A DNA stretch of 64,000 bases from Clostridium sp. (GTDB taxonomy: Bacteria; Bacillota; Clostridia; Clostridiales; Clostridiaceae), in contig SVCL01000070.1 of assembly GCA_015058405.1 (NCBI GenBank), forward strand, positions 1 through 64,000, in the 5' to 3' direction. The translations under genes and the position numbers were made by a program. Below are positions 17,310 to 26,483 of the stretch, piece after piece. The first letter of the stretch is position 1, and the number at the start of each line of letters is the position of its first letter. The notes beneath the pieces were generated by a model. It was not told the DNA's origin. It saw only the letters and a program-made list of their open reading frames with translations, and ran no database searches.

Positions 17310-19158
17310 TAAACAAAAGAAGAAAAAAGGCCCTAAGAATATGGGTAAAACTATAAGACGTTTAATGGGATATGTAGGAAAATATAAGTTTTTATTATGT
17401 TTAGTTATCATATTTCTAATAATAAGTTCTTTAGCCATGGTTTCAGGTTCTTACTTTTTAAAACCTATAATCAATGATTATATAATACCTGGCGATTTTT
17501 CAGGACTTATAAAGATGCTTGCGTTTTTAGGTTCAATATTCTTAATTGGTGCTTTAGCATCTTATGGTTACTCAAGAATTATGGTTCATGTTGCACAAAA
17601 TTCTATAAGAGATATAAGAAAAGATTTATTTGAAAAGATGCAAACTTTACCTGTAAGTCATTTCGATTGGACTCCACATGGGGACTTAATGAGTCTTTAT
17701 ACAAATGATATAGATAATATTAGTGAAGCATTAAATAATAGTATTACTAATATAATATCTTCTTCAATTACTTTTATTGGTGCTGTAGTTATGATGTTTG
17801 TCTTAAGTCCTACACTTTCTTTAATAACACTGGGAACTTTATTAGTTATGGGAATATTAATGAAGGTAATAGGAAAGAAGAGTAAGTATTACTTTGGTGT
17901 TCAACAAAAGAACATAGGTAAGATTAATGGTTTTGTTGAAGAAATGATAGAAGGTCAAAAGGTAGTTAAGGTATTCTGTCATGAAGACAAAGCAATAGAA
18001 GAGTTTGAAAAACATAATGAAGAGTTAAGAGTAGCTTCTACAGGTGCTCAAACTTATGCTGGATTTATGATGCCTTTACTAGGAAACCTTTCTCATATAA
18101 ATTATGCAATTACTTGTTGTGTTGGTGGTCTTATGACTATAGCTGGTATGTTTGATGTAGGATCTTTAGTATCTCATTTACAATATACTAAGCAAGTATC
18201 TCAACCAATAGCACAAATATCTCAACAAGTTAATGTTATTTTAGCAGCTTTAGCAGGTGCTGAAAGAATATTTGATGTTTTAGATAAAGAACCAGAGGTT
18301 GATGAAGGTAAGGTTGAGCTTACAAGAGCAGAGGTTAAAGAAGATGGAAGTATAGTTGCAACTGATAAATATACTGGACATTGGGCTTGGAAACTACAGA
18401 ATGATAAAGAAGAAGTTAAAGAGCTTAAGGGAGAGGTTATTTTTAAAGATGTTGTATTTGGATATTATCCTGAAAAGACAATACTTAAGAAGATATCTTT
18501 ATATGCAAAGCCAGGTCAAAAGATTGCTTTTGTTGGATCTACTGGTGCTGGTAAGACTACAATTACTAACTTAATTAATAGATTCTACGAAATTCAATCA
18601 GGTAGTATTACTTATGATGGAATAGATATAAGCGATATTAAGAAAGATGAGCTTAGAAAATCACTTGGTATAGTTCTTCAAGATACACATTTATTTACAG
18701 GAACTATTGCTGATAATATTAGATATGGTAAGTTAGAAGCTACTCAGGAAGAGGTTGTAGCTGCTGCAAAACTTGCAAATGCTCATGACTTCATAAAGCA
18801 TCTTCCACATGGATATGATACTGTTCTTACAGCTGATGGTGAAGGGCTTTCTCAAGGGCAAAGACAATTATTAGCTATAGCTAGAGCTGCTATTGCTAAT
18901 CCACCTGTACTTATACTAGATGAAGCTACAAGTTCTATTGATACTAGAACTGAAAAGCTTATTCAAGAAGGTATGGATAAGCTTATGGATGGTAGAACTG
19001 TATTTGTTATTGCTCATAGATTATCTACTATTAAGAATTCTGATGCTATCATGGTATTAGAACAAGGAGAAATCATTGAAAGAGGAAATCATGATGAACT
19101 TCTTGAAAAACAAGGTAGATACTACGAACTATACACAGGTAAAAAGGAATTAAGTTAA
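17302..19158 (+). CDS. Heterodimeric ABC exporter, subunit with catalytic ATP site
   Basis: About 618 residues, the partner of the upstream half-transporter. It has a basic N-terminal tail, six membrane helices and a nucleotide-binding domain with Walker A STGAGKTT, Walker B LILDEATSSID with the catalytic Glu, and switch IAHRLS. Its signature is changed to LSQGQ, as expected for the subunit facing the partner's degenerate half. A linker insert (about residues 345-385) between the membrane and ATP domains is typical of the BmrD/LmrD side. The best start is GTG 17302, nine bases after AAAGGAG, overlapping the previous stop by 8 bp. Confidence 0.92.
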   Translation: MNNKQKKKKGPKNMGKTIRRLMGYVGKYKFLLCLVIIFLIISSLAMVSGSYFLKPIINDYIIPGDFSGLIKMLAFLGSIFLIGALASYGYSRIMVHVAQNSIRDIRKDLFEKMQTLPVSHFDWTPHGDLMSLYTNDIDNISEALNNSITNIISSSITFIGAVVMMFVLSPTLSLITLGTLLVMGILMKVIGKKSKYYFGVQQKNIGKINGFVEEMIEGQKVVKVFCHEDKAIEEFEKHNEELRVASTGAQTYAGFMMPLLGNLSHINYAITCCVGGLMTIAGMFDVGSLVSHLQYTKQVSQPIAQISQQVNVILAALAGAERIFDVLDKEPEVDEGKVELTRAEVKEDGSIVATDKYTGHWAWKLQNDKEEVKELKGEVIFKDVVFGYYPEKTILKKISLYAKPGQKIAFVGSTGAGKTTITNLINRFYEIQSGSITYDGIDISDIKKDELRKSLGIVLQDTHLFTGTIADNIRYGKLEATQEEVVAAAKLANAHDFIKHLPHGYDTVLTADGEGLSQGQRQLLAIARAAIANPPVLILDEATSSIDTRTEKLIQEGMDKLMDGRTVFVIAHRLSTIKNSDAIMVLEQGEIIERGNHDELLEKQGRYYELYTGKKELS

Positions 19159-19165
19159 TAACTTT

Positions 19166-19402
19166 TGATGTTATGATAACTAAAAGGTGTTTATATTTGT
19201 TGGCTCCATGCAGACAAGTTTGATTTCGCAAACAATTTCTAACTTTTAAAAACTTTATTGGGACAGGAACTTTGAACTCGCACGAGGCTCAAACAACAAA
19301 GTTCCTAAGCGTCCCATTAAAGTTTTTAAAATTTGAAATAGTAATTGCTTATCCAGATATGCTTTCATCAAAAAAATATCTCTTTTTTGTGTACATAAAT
19401 CA
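19166..19402. repeat. Long-hairpin element, copy 1
   Basis: Starts GATGTTATGATAACTAAAAG and ends TTTTTTGTGTACATAAATC, ends shared with copies at 21695 and 41544. The core has stacked stems GGGAC/GTCCC and GGAACTTTG (19266-19274)/CAAAGTTCC (19297-19305) around a 22-nt loop beginning AACTCGC. It occupies the whole space between two convergent genes and could act as a terminator, a folded RNA or a mobile-element relic. Confidence 0.75.
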
Positions 19403-19428
19403 AAAAATATATTACAAGAAGATATAGC

Positions 19429-20904
19429 TTATGAACAAATGAGTTTAAAAGAAAGCCTCTTGCTAAGCTTTCTTATTAAAATTTTTTTTGTTTTCTGCAA
19501 ACCAGTTACACTTAAAGGAATTAATATCCAACTAATAATATATTCATATCTTCCTTGATTTTCTATTAATAAGTATGTGGCTATATAACCACATAATATC
19601 AAATAAAGTAAGTTTATATTCTTACTTTGTTTATGTGATTCTTTATCGAATAAACCAATATAAACACCTATTAATATAATTATATACATAGCTTGAAATG
19701 AAGGAGTACCAGCTTGAGCTGTTTTAAATATTATTTGATCATCAGACAAATCTTTTTGACTCCAAAGTGCTCCACAACAATCTCCAAATCCCCATTGGGA
19801 ACCTATTTTTAATGCATAAAAAGGTATTAATTTAATTGGAGAATTAATTAGTCTATTCTTTATTTTTTCTTTACATTCGGCTTCGATAGTTTCATAGCTA
19901 ACGTCTTCTTGAATAAGGGTTTCTATCAAAGTAGCATCCTCTTCATTCCACATCCCCAAATTATCCATATTTGTTCCCTTAAGTATACTAGTCGCATTAG
20001 GTTCTCTTCCTTTCCATAATGGATATTGAGTAATGTTTAGACTTTGTAAAAGGTTGCTACATAATATAAGTAAAATTATATAAGGAACTATCAAGCAAAT
20101 AACAGATGTTATTTTCTCTAATATATTGTTTTTAAAATAAAAAATTATATATAACGTGTAAGCTATAAGAACAACTATAGCAATCATTCTAAATAAATTT
20201 CCTATAGCTAAAAGTAAAGCACTAACAATTAAAAAAATAAATTTTTTATCTTTATAGCTTAAAAAAATGTATATGCTTAATAGGTAAAATGGAATAGCTA
20301 AATTTTCACTACAGAATACACTTGTATATGTTATTAATGGAGGAAAGGTAGTAGCTATTAGTAGACAGTATAATGCTTTTTTACTTTGTTTAAATAATTT
20401 ATTAGCTAAAAGATATATGATAAATACACTAAGTAGTCCTGAAATTAAATTAATACATTTCATTATTAATAAATTATGAATAGGAAAGAGATATTGGATT
20501 AGTGCCATATATAAAACATAAATAGTTAAATGGGGGAATCTTCCTATATACTCGATTCCTTTGAACATTGAGGTGTCATTATTTAAAAATTTAGTAGCTG
20601 AATCGTACATTACTTTAAAGTCAGATGTTGGGATACTATTTGCATTTAATAACCAGAGAAATCTTAATATAAATGCTATAAGAATAATTAAGTATACCTT
20701 GGATTTATTTGAAAAATTCGAGTTTATTAACTTATAACCTATAAAAATAGATATAAACAACATAAAGGAAAAAAGAATAGTTCCGATGTTAAATTCAAAA
20801 AAAGTTGCAAAGAAGATACATATAGATCCTAAAATAATTATTGGAAAAATAATTTTTAATATAGTATTCATTATTAAATTTAATTTTGTATTAAAGTTAC
20901 GCAA
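19429..20904 (-). CDS. Polytopic membrane protein, GT-C-type glycosyltransferase-like
   Basis: About 491 residues with roughly twelve hydrophobic helices. An acidic loop after the second or third helix reads NSIPTSDFKVMYDSA and is followed by GRFPHLTIYVLYM. This is the layout of dolichyl-phosphate-mannose-mannosyltransferase-like GT-C enzymes, whose catalytic Asp lies in the first external loop. The donor and acceptor are unknown. A soluble loop near residues 300-345 contains WKGREPNATS. The start is uncertain: TTG 20904 has AAAGGTG six bases upstream, GTG 20913 would overlap that site. The gene is alone, with no cell-wall cluster around it. Confidence 0.7.
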   Translation of the reverse strand: MRNFNTKLNLIMNTILKIIFPIIILGSICIFFATFFEFNIGTILFSFMLFISIFIGYKLINSNFSNKSKVYLIILIAFILRFLWLLNANSIPTSDFKVMYDSATKFLNNDTSMFKGIEYIGRFPHLTIYVLYMALIQYLFPIHNLLIMKCINLISGLLSVFIIYLLANKLFKQSKKALYCLLIATTFPPLITYTSVFCSENLAIPFYLLSIYIFLSYKDKKFIFLIVSALLLAIGNLFRMIAIVVLIAYTLYIIFYFKNNILEKITSVICLIVPYIILLILCSNLLQSLNITQYPLWKGREPNATSILKGTNMDNLGMWNEEDATLIETLIQEDVSYETIEAECKEKIKNRLINSPIKLIPFYALKIGSQWGFGDCCGALWSQKDLSDDQIIFKTAQAGTPSFQAMYIIILIGVYIGLFDKESHKQSKNINLLYLILCGYIATYLLIENQGRYEYIISWILIPLSVTGLQKTKKILIRKLSKRLSFKLICS

Positions 20905-21056
20905 TTTAAACACCTTTTAACTAAAAAAAATTATAGTATTATTATACCATATATGTAATTTTAAGAAATAAAAGTTGAAGAAATAAGAAATAGCTTAATA
21001 ATATGAATGAAAAATGTTTCTATAATATACTTGTTATAGTTTTTAGGCAACTTATT

Positions 21057-21678
21057 ATGCACAATTTACGAAACTTTTTTACCAGGAAATTTACTTTGTG
21101 CTAATGTGCTATTTTGTATAATAGCTTGGATAGGGTTTACTTATCAGGATTTACAAGATTTAAAAACAGATCAAATAGTATTTTTGAAGGTAAAAAATAA
21201 AAATACATATTGGGTTTCTAAAATATTATTTATGTTTAGTGTTGGAAGTATTATGTCATTGTTTGGGGTTATTTTCCCAATATTATATGGCTCTTTAAGG
21301 AGTAAAGATTTATTTTTTAAAGATCTTACTATGAATAAGGTGATACTAGGTTTTTGTATACTTATTTTAGCAGCATTTATGGGAGCAATGTTAGGAATGA
21401 TATTTCAAAAGAGAGTTGTTGGTGATCGTAATAGGGGCATATTACTATTAGTACTAATAGTAATAATGTCTATTATAAAGATACTTTTAATGAATGAATT
21501 TACATTTACTAAGTTTATTACATGGATATTGCCGCCTATAAATAATTTGACTGGTTCTTGCACTAATATAGAGAATTTTTCTTTAGGCATTCTTATAATT
21601 TCTATTTTATATAGTTTATTTTATATTTTAATAGAAGTTGTTATATATATTAAGCTCATGAAAAAAACGTTATTTTAA
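21057..21678 (+). pseudogene. ABC-2-type permease remnant
   Basis: An ATG at 21057 starts a frame resembling an ABC-2 permease N-terminus (MHNLRNFFTRKF) that stops after 15 residues. A different frame from about 21091 then runs open to 21678, giving about 190 residues with five or six membrane helices and a soluble stretch QDLQDLKTDQIVFLKVKN. This looks like the C-terminal part of a permease whose first helices and large loop were deleted with a frameshift. No ATPase gene is next to it. A short product from GTG 21106 is possible but lacks a ribosome binding site. Confidence 0.6.
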
Positions 21679-21694
21679 TGAATATTTTGTACTC

Positions 21695-21800
21695 TTGATG
21701 TTATGTACACAGAAAAAAGCGAATTTATTATTTGATTTCATCCCAGCTAGTATGCCGAAATCAAACAACAAATTCGCTTTTTTAGTTACCATAACATCAA
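21695..21800. repeat. Long-hairpin element, copy 2 (short form, reverse)
   Basis: Inverted ends TTGATGTTATG / CATAACATCAA, then GCGAATTT/AAATTCGC and TTTGATTTC/GAAATCAAA arms around a 17-nt loop. Read on the minus strand its ends match copies 1 and 3 (GATGTTATGGTAACTAAAAA at one end, TTTTTCTGTGTACATAACATC at the other). It lacks their inner 130 nt. It lies between convergent genes. Confidence 0.75.
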
Positions 21801-21806
21801 AATATA

Positions 21807-22244
21807 TTATTTTATCTTACTTAATATATCTTCTTCTAGTGTGTCATTGCTTGCTATTGTTAAGGTAGAAGAGCTTGGATCTTCTGAATGTATTTCAATA
21901 TCATCATTCTTGTTAAAGTCTTTGTAAGAATTAAAATTATAGTTAGAATTTATTTTATTATGAGTATTAAATGTTAATAACTCTTTATCGCCATTTAATG
22001 AATTATCTCCTGTTAAATAATATCTTTCACCATCAAGAAATAGATAGCCATTGAATTTATTTTCAGTATTTTTTGTATATGTACCACTTATTTTTATTGG
22101 ATATGTTTTTAATATTTTTTTGTTTTTAGTATCAATAATAAAACCAGTATATGATTTGGATAAAAAACTTAAATTTGTACTTAAGCAAATTGCAATTATA
22201 ATAGCTATTGGTACTAAAAATGATATGAATTTTTTTATAGACAT
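21807..22244 (-). CDS. Small membrane-anchored or secreted protein, unknown
   Basis: About 145 residues: a short basic N-terminus, one hydrophobic helix (residues 5-28) and a polar external region rich in Asn, Lys and Thr with a beta-like pattern. No lipobox is visible, so it is probably anchored by an uncleaved signal. AGAGGTG upstream of ATG 22244 fixes the start; the more upstream GTG overlaps it. I do not recognise a family. It is monocistronic. Confidence 0.65.
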   Translation of the reverse strand: MSIKKFISFLVPIAIIIAICLSTNLSFLSKSYTGFIIDTKNKKILKTYPIKISGTYTKNTENKFNGYLFLDGERYYLTGDNSLNGDKELLTFNTHNKINSNYNFNSYKDFNKNDDIEIHSEDPSSSTLTIASNDTLEEDILSKIK

Positions 22245-22463
22245 AGTTATCACCTCTTATTACATTTATTGTATTATTGTAATAATTATAACAAATTATC
22301 AATAAAAATCTATATAATGTTGATAAAATAATAATTAATAATTATGAAAATGGTTATGAGAGAGGTTGGAGCAAAATTTGAAAAAAATATAAAAAAATGT
22401 ATAATTATAAAATAAAGATAAAAATATTGTGGATAATGTTAAGAGTTGGGGAAGGTATATAAA

Positions 22464-23447
22464 ATGAATATAGGTTTAATTGGGTATGGGAAAGTAGCCA
22501 AAGCCTTTATAAGGTTATTAAAAGAAAAGGCAATAGAATGTAATATAAAGTTTATCTTAAAAAGTGATGGTTGTGTTTTTGATGAAATGGGACTGGATTT
22601 AGATAGTGTTATTAATTTTGAAGATAATATAAAGGAACATGAAGCTTGGAAAGAGGGAATGACCTTTAGATATATTATAGATGAGGAAATTGATTATTTA
22701 GTTGAGCTTACTCCTACTAATATAGAAACAGGAGAACCAGCCTTATCTTATATACAGGAAGCATTAAGTAGAGGAATAAATGTAATTACAGGAAATAAGG
22801 GGCCTATAGCAAAGGATTATAAAAATTTAAAAGCTATAGCAGATATAAATAGGGTTTTCCTTGGAATAGGATGTACAACAGGAGCTGCACTTCCTAGTAT
22901 AACAGGAGGAGTATATGATTGCGCAGGTAGTGAAATAAAGAGCGTAGAAGGAATATTAAATGGAACAAGTAATTATATATTAACATCTATGTCTAAGGGA
23001 GAAAAAACTTATAAAGAAGCTTTAGAAGAAGCTATAGAATTAGGTATAGCAGAAAAGGACTTTTCTTTGGATGTTGAAGGCTATGATACTGCTCTTAAGA
23101 TGGTCATAATTTGTAATGCTCTTATGGGGACAGAAATTAAGTTGAAAGATGTCCAAATAAAAGGGATAGAAGATATAAGCATAGATGAAATAAAAGAAGT
23201 TAATAGTCAGGGGAAGAAGATTAAACTTATTGGAAAAACAATAAGTGAAGAAGAAGAAATTAGAATTAAGGTTGGACCAGAGGTTGTAGATGAAACCAGT
23301 GCTTTGTTTTCAGTAGATAATAAAAATAAAGGTGTGCATTATATAACAGATACTTTAGGAGATATGGTTTTTATTGGAGGAGAATCAAGTGTTAAGAATG
23401 CAGCTGCTTCAATACTTAGAGATATTTTGATTAATGAAAGGAAATAG
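22464..23447 (+). CDS. hom: Homoserine dehydrogenase (short form)
   Basis: A 327-residue NAD(P)-dependent homoserine dehydrogenase, making homoserine for methionine and threonine. It has the N-terminal Rossmann motif GLIGYGKVAKAF, the central GILNGTSNYILTSM, and the catalytic-region EKDFSLDVEGYDTALK. It ends after the catalytic domain: there is no C-terminal ACT domain, so allosteric control by threonine is not expected. ATG 22464 is favoured over an in-frame TTG at 22446 because GGGGAAGG sits between them. It is 2 bp from the next gene. Confidence 0.92.
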   Translation: MNIGLIGYGKVAKAFIRLLKEKAIECNIKFILKSDGCVFDEMGLDLDSVINFEDNIKEHEAWKEGMTFRYIIDEEIDYLVELTPTNIETGEPALSYIQEALSRGINVITGNKGPIAKDYKNLKAIADINRVFLGIGCTTGAALPSITGGVYDCAGSEIKSVEGILNGTSNYILTSMSKGEKTYKEALEEAIELGIAEKDFSLDVEGYDTALKMVIICNALMGTEIKLKDVQIKGIEDISIDEIKEVNSQGKKIKLIGKTISEEEEIRIKVGPEVVDETSALFSVDNKNKGVHYITDTLGDMVFIGGESSVKNAAASILRDILINERK

Positions 23448-23449
23448 AT

Positions 23450-23998
23450 ATGGATAAGAAATCTCTTAGAAGAGAAATGATACAAAAGAGAGATAGTGTA
23501 GAATTAAGTAGAAAGAATTTAATGGATTTAGTAATAAAAAAAAAGTTGATGAATCTACAAAAGTTTAAAGAAGCTAAAAATATTTTTATTTATATAGGAT
23601 ATGGCAGCGAAATAGATACATATAAATATATAAAAGAATTTTTAAATATGGGAAAAAATATATATGTTCCTAAGACTAATGTAAGAGAAAAAACTATGGA
23701 AGCTGTACAGATAAATTCATTAGATAACTTAGTGAAAGGTACATATGGAATTTTAGAACCAGATAGCTTTAAAAATAAAATAGATAAAGATAAGATTGAT
23801 CTAGTTATTCTTCCTGGAGTGGTTTTTGATAAACAGGGAGGCAGGATAGGTTATGGTGGTGGATATTATGATAAATATCTAATGAATATGGATAAGAATA
23901 TTTTTAAGGTGGCTTTATGTTATGAATTTCAGATAATTGATGAAGTTCCTACTGAACCACATGATATAAAGGCGGATTTAGTCTTAACTGAAAAATAG
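23450..23998 (+). CDS. 5-formyltetrahydrofolate cyclo-ligase
   Basis: A 182-residue 5-FTHF cyclo-ligase (YgfA/FAU1 family), which returns 5-formyl-THF to the active folate pool. Visible motifs are SLRREM at the N-terminus, IGYGSEIDT in the middle, and the ATP/Mg site GVVFDKQGGRIGYGGGYYDK near residue 122. Length is normal. It is translationally close-packed with hom, and a one-carbon enzyme beside homoserine and methionine genes makes sense. Confidence 0.92.
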   Translation: MDKKSLRREMIQKRDSVELSRKNLMDLVIKKKLMNLQKFKEAKNIFIYIGYGSEIDTYKYIKEFLNMGKNIYVPKTNVREKTMEAVQINSLDNLVKGTYGILEPDSFKNKIDKDKIDLVILPGVVFDKQGGRIGYGGGYYDKYLMNMDKNIFKVALCYEFQIIDEVPTEPHDIKADLVLTEK

Positions 23999-24064
23999 TT
24001 GGATAAATAAAGAATATATAGATAAATATAGTTTTGTGTATTATAATTACATTTAAGTAATAAG

Positions 24065-24096
24065 AAACCTCGTTTAGATTATGAGGTTTTATTTTT
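24065..24096 (+). terminator. Terminator/leader hairpin before metY
   Basis: AAACCTC / GAGGTTT stem followed by ATTTTT, ending only a few bases before the metY ribosome binding site. A TATAAT at about 24039 may be the metY -10, which would place this hairpin in the leader. The stem is short for a regulated attenuator, and I see no S-box or T-box. Confidence 0.5.
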
Positions 24097-24112
24097 AGGA
24101 GGGCTAATACAA

Positions 24113-25378
24113 ATGAAAATAGAAACTAAGTGTTTACATGAAGGATATAAACCTAAGAACGGAGAACCAAATGCATTACCAATATATCAAAGTACTACAT
24201 ATAGATATGATTCAACAGAACATATTGGAAAGTTATTTGATTTAAGTGTAGACGGACATATGTATTCTCGTATTTCTAATCCAACAGTAGCTGCTGTAGA
24301 AGAGAAAATTGCTGCTTTAGAAGGTGGAGTAGGGGCACTTTGTACTACATCAGGGCAAGCAGCTACGATGATAGCATTATTAAATATACTTAATGCAGGG
24401 GATCATATAGTAAGTGCAGCAAGTATATATGGAGGTTCGATTAATCTTTTAGCAGTTACATTTAAGAAGTTTGGAATTGAATGTACTTTTGTAGATCAAG
24501 ATGCATCAGAAGAAGAAATTCAAAAAGCATTTAAAGATAATACTAAGGTTGTTTTCGGAGAAACTATAGCAAATCCAGCTATTTCAGTATTTGATATAGA
24601 GAAATTTGCTAAGGTTGCACATAAGAATAATGTGCCTCTTGTAGTGGATAATACTTTTGCAACACCAATTCTTTGTAGACCTATTGAATTTGGGGCTGAT
24701 ATAGTAATTCATTCAACTACTAAATATATGGATGGGCATGCGGTTCAGCTAGGAGGAGTTATAGTAGATAGCGGAAACTTTGATTGGACTAATGGAAAGT
24801 TCCCAGAGTTTACAGAACCAGATGAATCTTATCATGGAATAGTATATACAAAGTCTTTTGGAAAAGCTGCTTATATTACAAAAGCAAGAGTTCAACTTAT
24901 GAGAGATATGGGAGCTTATCCAACCGCTCAAGATGCATTTTTATTGAATTTAGGTTTGGAAACTTTAGCAGTAAGAATGGAGAAACATTGTCAAAATGCA
25001 AAGAGGGTAGCAGAGTATCTTGATAAATGTGAAGTAGTTGAATTTGTTAATTATCCTACTTTAGAAAATAATAAATATAATGATTTGGCTAAGAAATATT
25101 TACCTAAGGGATGTAGTGGAGTTATATCTTTTTCTATAAAAGGAAGTAGAGAAAATGCAGTTAAATTTATGGATGGATTAAAGTTAGCTTCTAATGTTGT
25201 GCATGTTGCAGATATTCGTACTTGTGTACTTCATCCAGCCAGTTCAACTCATAGACAACTTACAGATGAACAATTGGTAGCAGCAGGAATTACACCAGGT
25301 CTTATTAGATTATCTGTAGGTCTTGAAAATATAGACGATATAATAAATGATATCAAAGAATCTTTGGAAAGGTTGTAA
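24113..25378 (+). CDS. metY: O-acetylhomoserine sulfhydrylase
   Basis: A 421-residue PLP enzyme of the Cys/Met metabolism family. The MetY-type N-terminus reads TKCLHEGYKP, with YSRISNPTVAAVEEKIAALE and TTSGQAATM following. The PLP lysine lies in STTKYMDGHA. MetY joins sulfide or methanethiol to O-acetylhomoserine, giving homocysteine or methionine. The length and the long insert near residues 225-250 separate it from cystathionine gamma-synthases. A second member of this subgroup lies at 57840. It follows hom and fau, forming a small methionine cluster. Confidence 0.93.
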   Translation: MKIETKCLHEGYKPKNGEPNALPIYQSTTYRYDSTEHIGKLFDLSVDGHMYSRISNPTVAAVEEKIAALEGGVGALCTTSGQAATMIALLNILNAGDHIVSAASIYGGSINLLAVTFKKFGIECTFVDQDASEEEIQKAFKDNTKVVFGETIANPAISVFDIEKFAKVAHKNNVPLVVDNTFATPILCRPIEFGADIVIHSTTKYMDGHAVQLGGVIVDSGNFDWTNGKFPEFTEPDESYHGIVYTKSFGKAAYITKARVQLMRDMGAYPTAQDAFLLNLGLETLAVRMEKHCQNAKRVAEYLDKCEVVEFVNYPTLENNKYNDLAKKYLPKGCSGVISFSIKGSRENAVKFMDGLKLASNVVHVADIRTCVLHPASSTHRQLTDEQLVAAGITPGLIRLSVGLENIDDIINDIKESLERL

Positions 25379-25381
25379 GGA

Positions 25382-25915
25382 ATGAAGAGGATTGAGACTG
25401 AGAGGTTAATACTGAGAAATTGGAACATCGATGATGTGGATGATTTTTATGAATATGCAAAAACTAAAAATATAGGACCAAGTGCAGGATGGAAACCTCA
25501 TACTAGCAAAGAGGAATCTAAGAAAATTTTAATGTCTTTTATAAAAGCTAATGAAACATGGGCAATTGAATATAAGGAAAATGGTAAAGTTATAGGTTCT
25601 ATAGGACTTCATAAGGATAGTGTTAGAACAGGCGTTAATAGCAAGATGATTGGATATGTATTATCTGAGGAGTATTGGGGAAGAGGATTAATTCCAGAAG
25701 CATCTAAAGCAGTTATTGCTTTTGCTTTTGATGAATTAAAGTTAGATGTTTTATCAGTATATCATTTTAGATTTAATCAAAATTCTAAGAGAGTAATAGA
25801 GAAATGCGGTTTTAAGTATGAAGGAACATTTAGAAGAGGAAATAAACTATTTGATGGAACTTTAGTTGATCTTGTATGCTATTCTATGTTAAGAGAAGAA
25901 TATTATAATAAATAA
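25382..25915 (+). CDS. GNAT-family N-acetyltransferase (RimJ/RimL type)
   Basis: A 177-residue GNAT acetyltransferase. The RimJ/RimL opening IETERLILRNWNIDD, the central IGYVLSEEYWGRGLIPEA acetyl-CoA-binding motif and the NQNSKRVIEKCGFKYEG C-terminal motif are all present. Its substrate could be a protein N-terminus or a small amine. It starts 3 bp after metY and is followed by a strong terminator. Confidence 0.88.
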   Translation: MKRIETERLILRNWNIDDVDDFYEYAKTKNIGPSAGWKPHTSKEESKKILMSFIKANETWAIEYKENGKVIGSIGLHKDSVRTGVNSKMIGYVLSEEYWGRGLIPEASKAVIAFAFDELKLDVLSVYHFRFNQNSKRVIEKCGFKYEGTFRRGNKLFDGTLVDLVCYSMLREEYYNK

Positions 25916-25962
25916 AAAAAGGACAGAGTGTAAGTGAAGTGGCTAAAACTCTGTCCTTTTTG
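25916..25962 (+). terminator. metY-acetyltransferase operon terminator
   Basis: Perfect 14-bp stem AAAAAGGACAGAGT / ACTCTGTCCTTTTT, loop of 18 nt. Confidence 0.9.
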
Positions 25963-26013
25963 TGTGGTTATTTATATATTTGAATAAAGTGGATGTCTAG
26001 TTTGGTTTATTGA

Positions 26014-26338
26014 TTATTTTTTTACTATAAGAACTTGTCCTACAGAAATTTTATTTGGATCTTTAATGTTGTTCCACTTTTGAAGTTGAGCTACAGTAAC
26101 ACCAAATTTTCTTGCAATACTACTTAAAGTGTCTCCTGATTTAACAACGTATTTTCTTAGTAAATTCTTTAAAAGTTAATGGGTAACCTGATCCTCCACC
26201 AATTTGATTTATATCTGCTATTATTCCAGATTCACCTTGCATATTACCAAGTAATGCACATGTAGCTTGTGCTGTCCAACCTTTCTTTGTAAAAAAGTCA
26301 TAGATTGTTTTTGCGTTTGTATTCATATTTTCTGCCAT
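26014..26338 (-). pseudogene. Phage-type endolysin remnant (lysozyme-like plus LysM)
   Basis: The frame from ATG 26338 gives about 56 residues of a phage tail lysozyme-like domain (WTAQATCALLGNMQGESGI, with an expected catalytic Glu in QGES). It is then joined out of frame to a C-terminal LysM repeat, [19 protein letters not shown] to GQVLIVKK, ending at 26014. The junction is near 26155. The domain middle that normally reads GYGLVQW is missing. It is a deleted and frameshifted cell-wall hydrolase, perhaps the last trace of a prophage. Confidence 0.8.
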
Positions 26339-26434
26339 TTTAAATTCCTACTAAGTTATATGTATTTTGTTTGTTTAATCAAGCTTGATTTGTTTTACAT
26401 ATATTAAAAAGAAATCAATGACAGGTTTGTAAAA

Positions 26435-26470
26435 CGAAAAAAAGATACATCAAAAATATTGATGTATCTT
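26435..26470 (-). terminator. thrS terminator
   Basis: Perfect 12-bp stem AAGATACATCAA / TTGATGTATCTT with a 5-nt loop, T-tract on the minus strand. Confidence 0.85.
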
Positions 26471-26483
26471 TTAAAAGTAATAA

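Noticed and set aside
24000..24112. SAM riboswitch or T-box before metY
   Set aside because: The leader is too short and lacks S-box and T-box conserved blocks; only a small hairpin is present.
26377..26390. Perfect 14-bp palindrome AATCAAGCTTGATT near the lysin remnant
   Set aside because: It lies before a dead gene, with no promoter boxes in register and no second copy; could be chance in AT-rich DNA.
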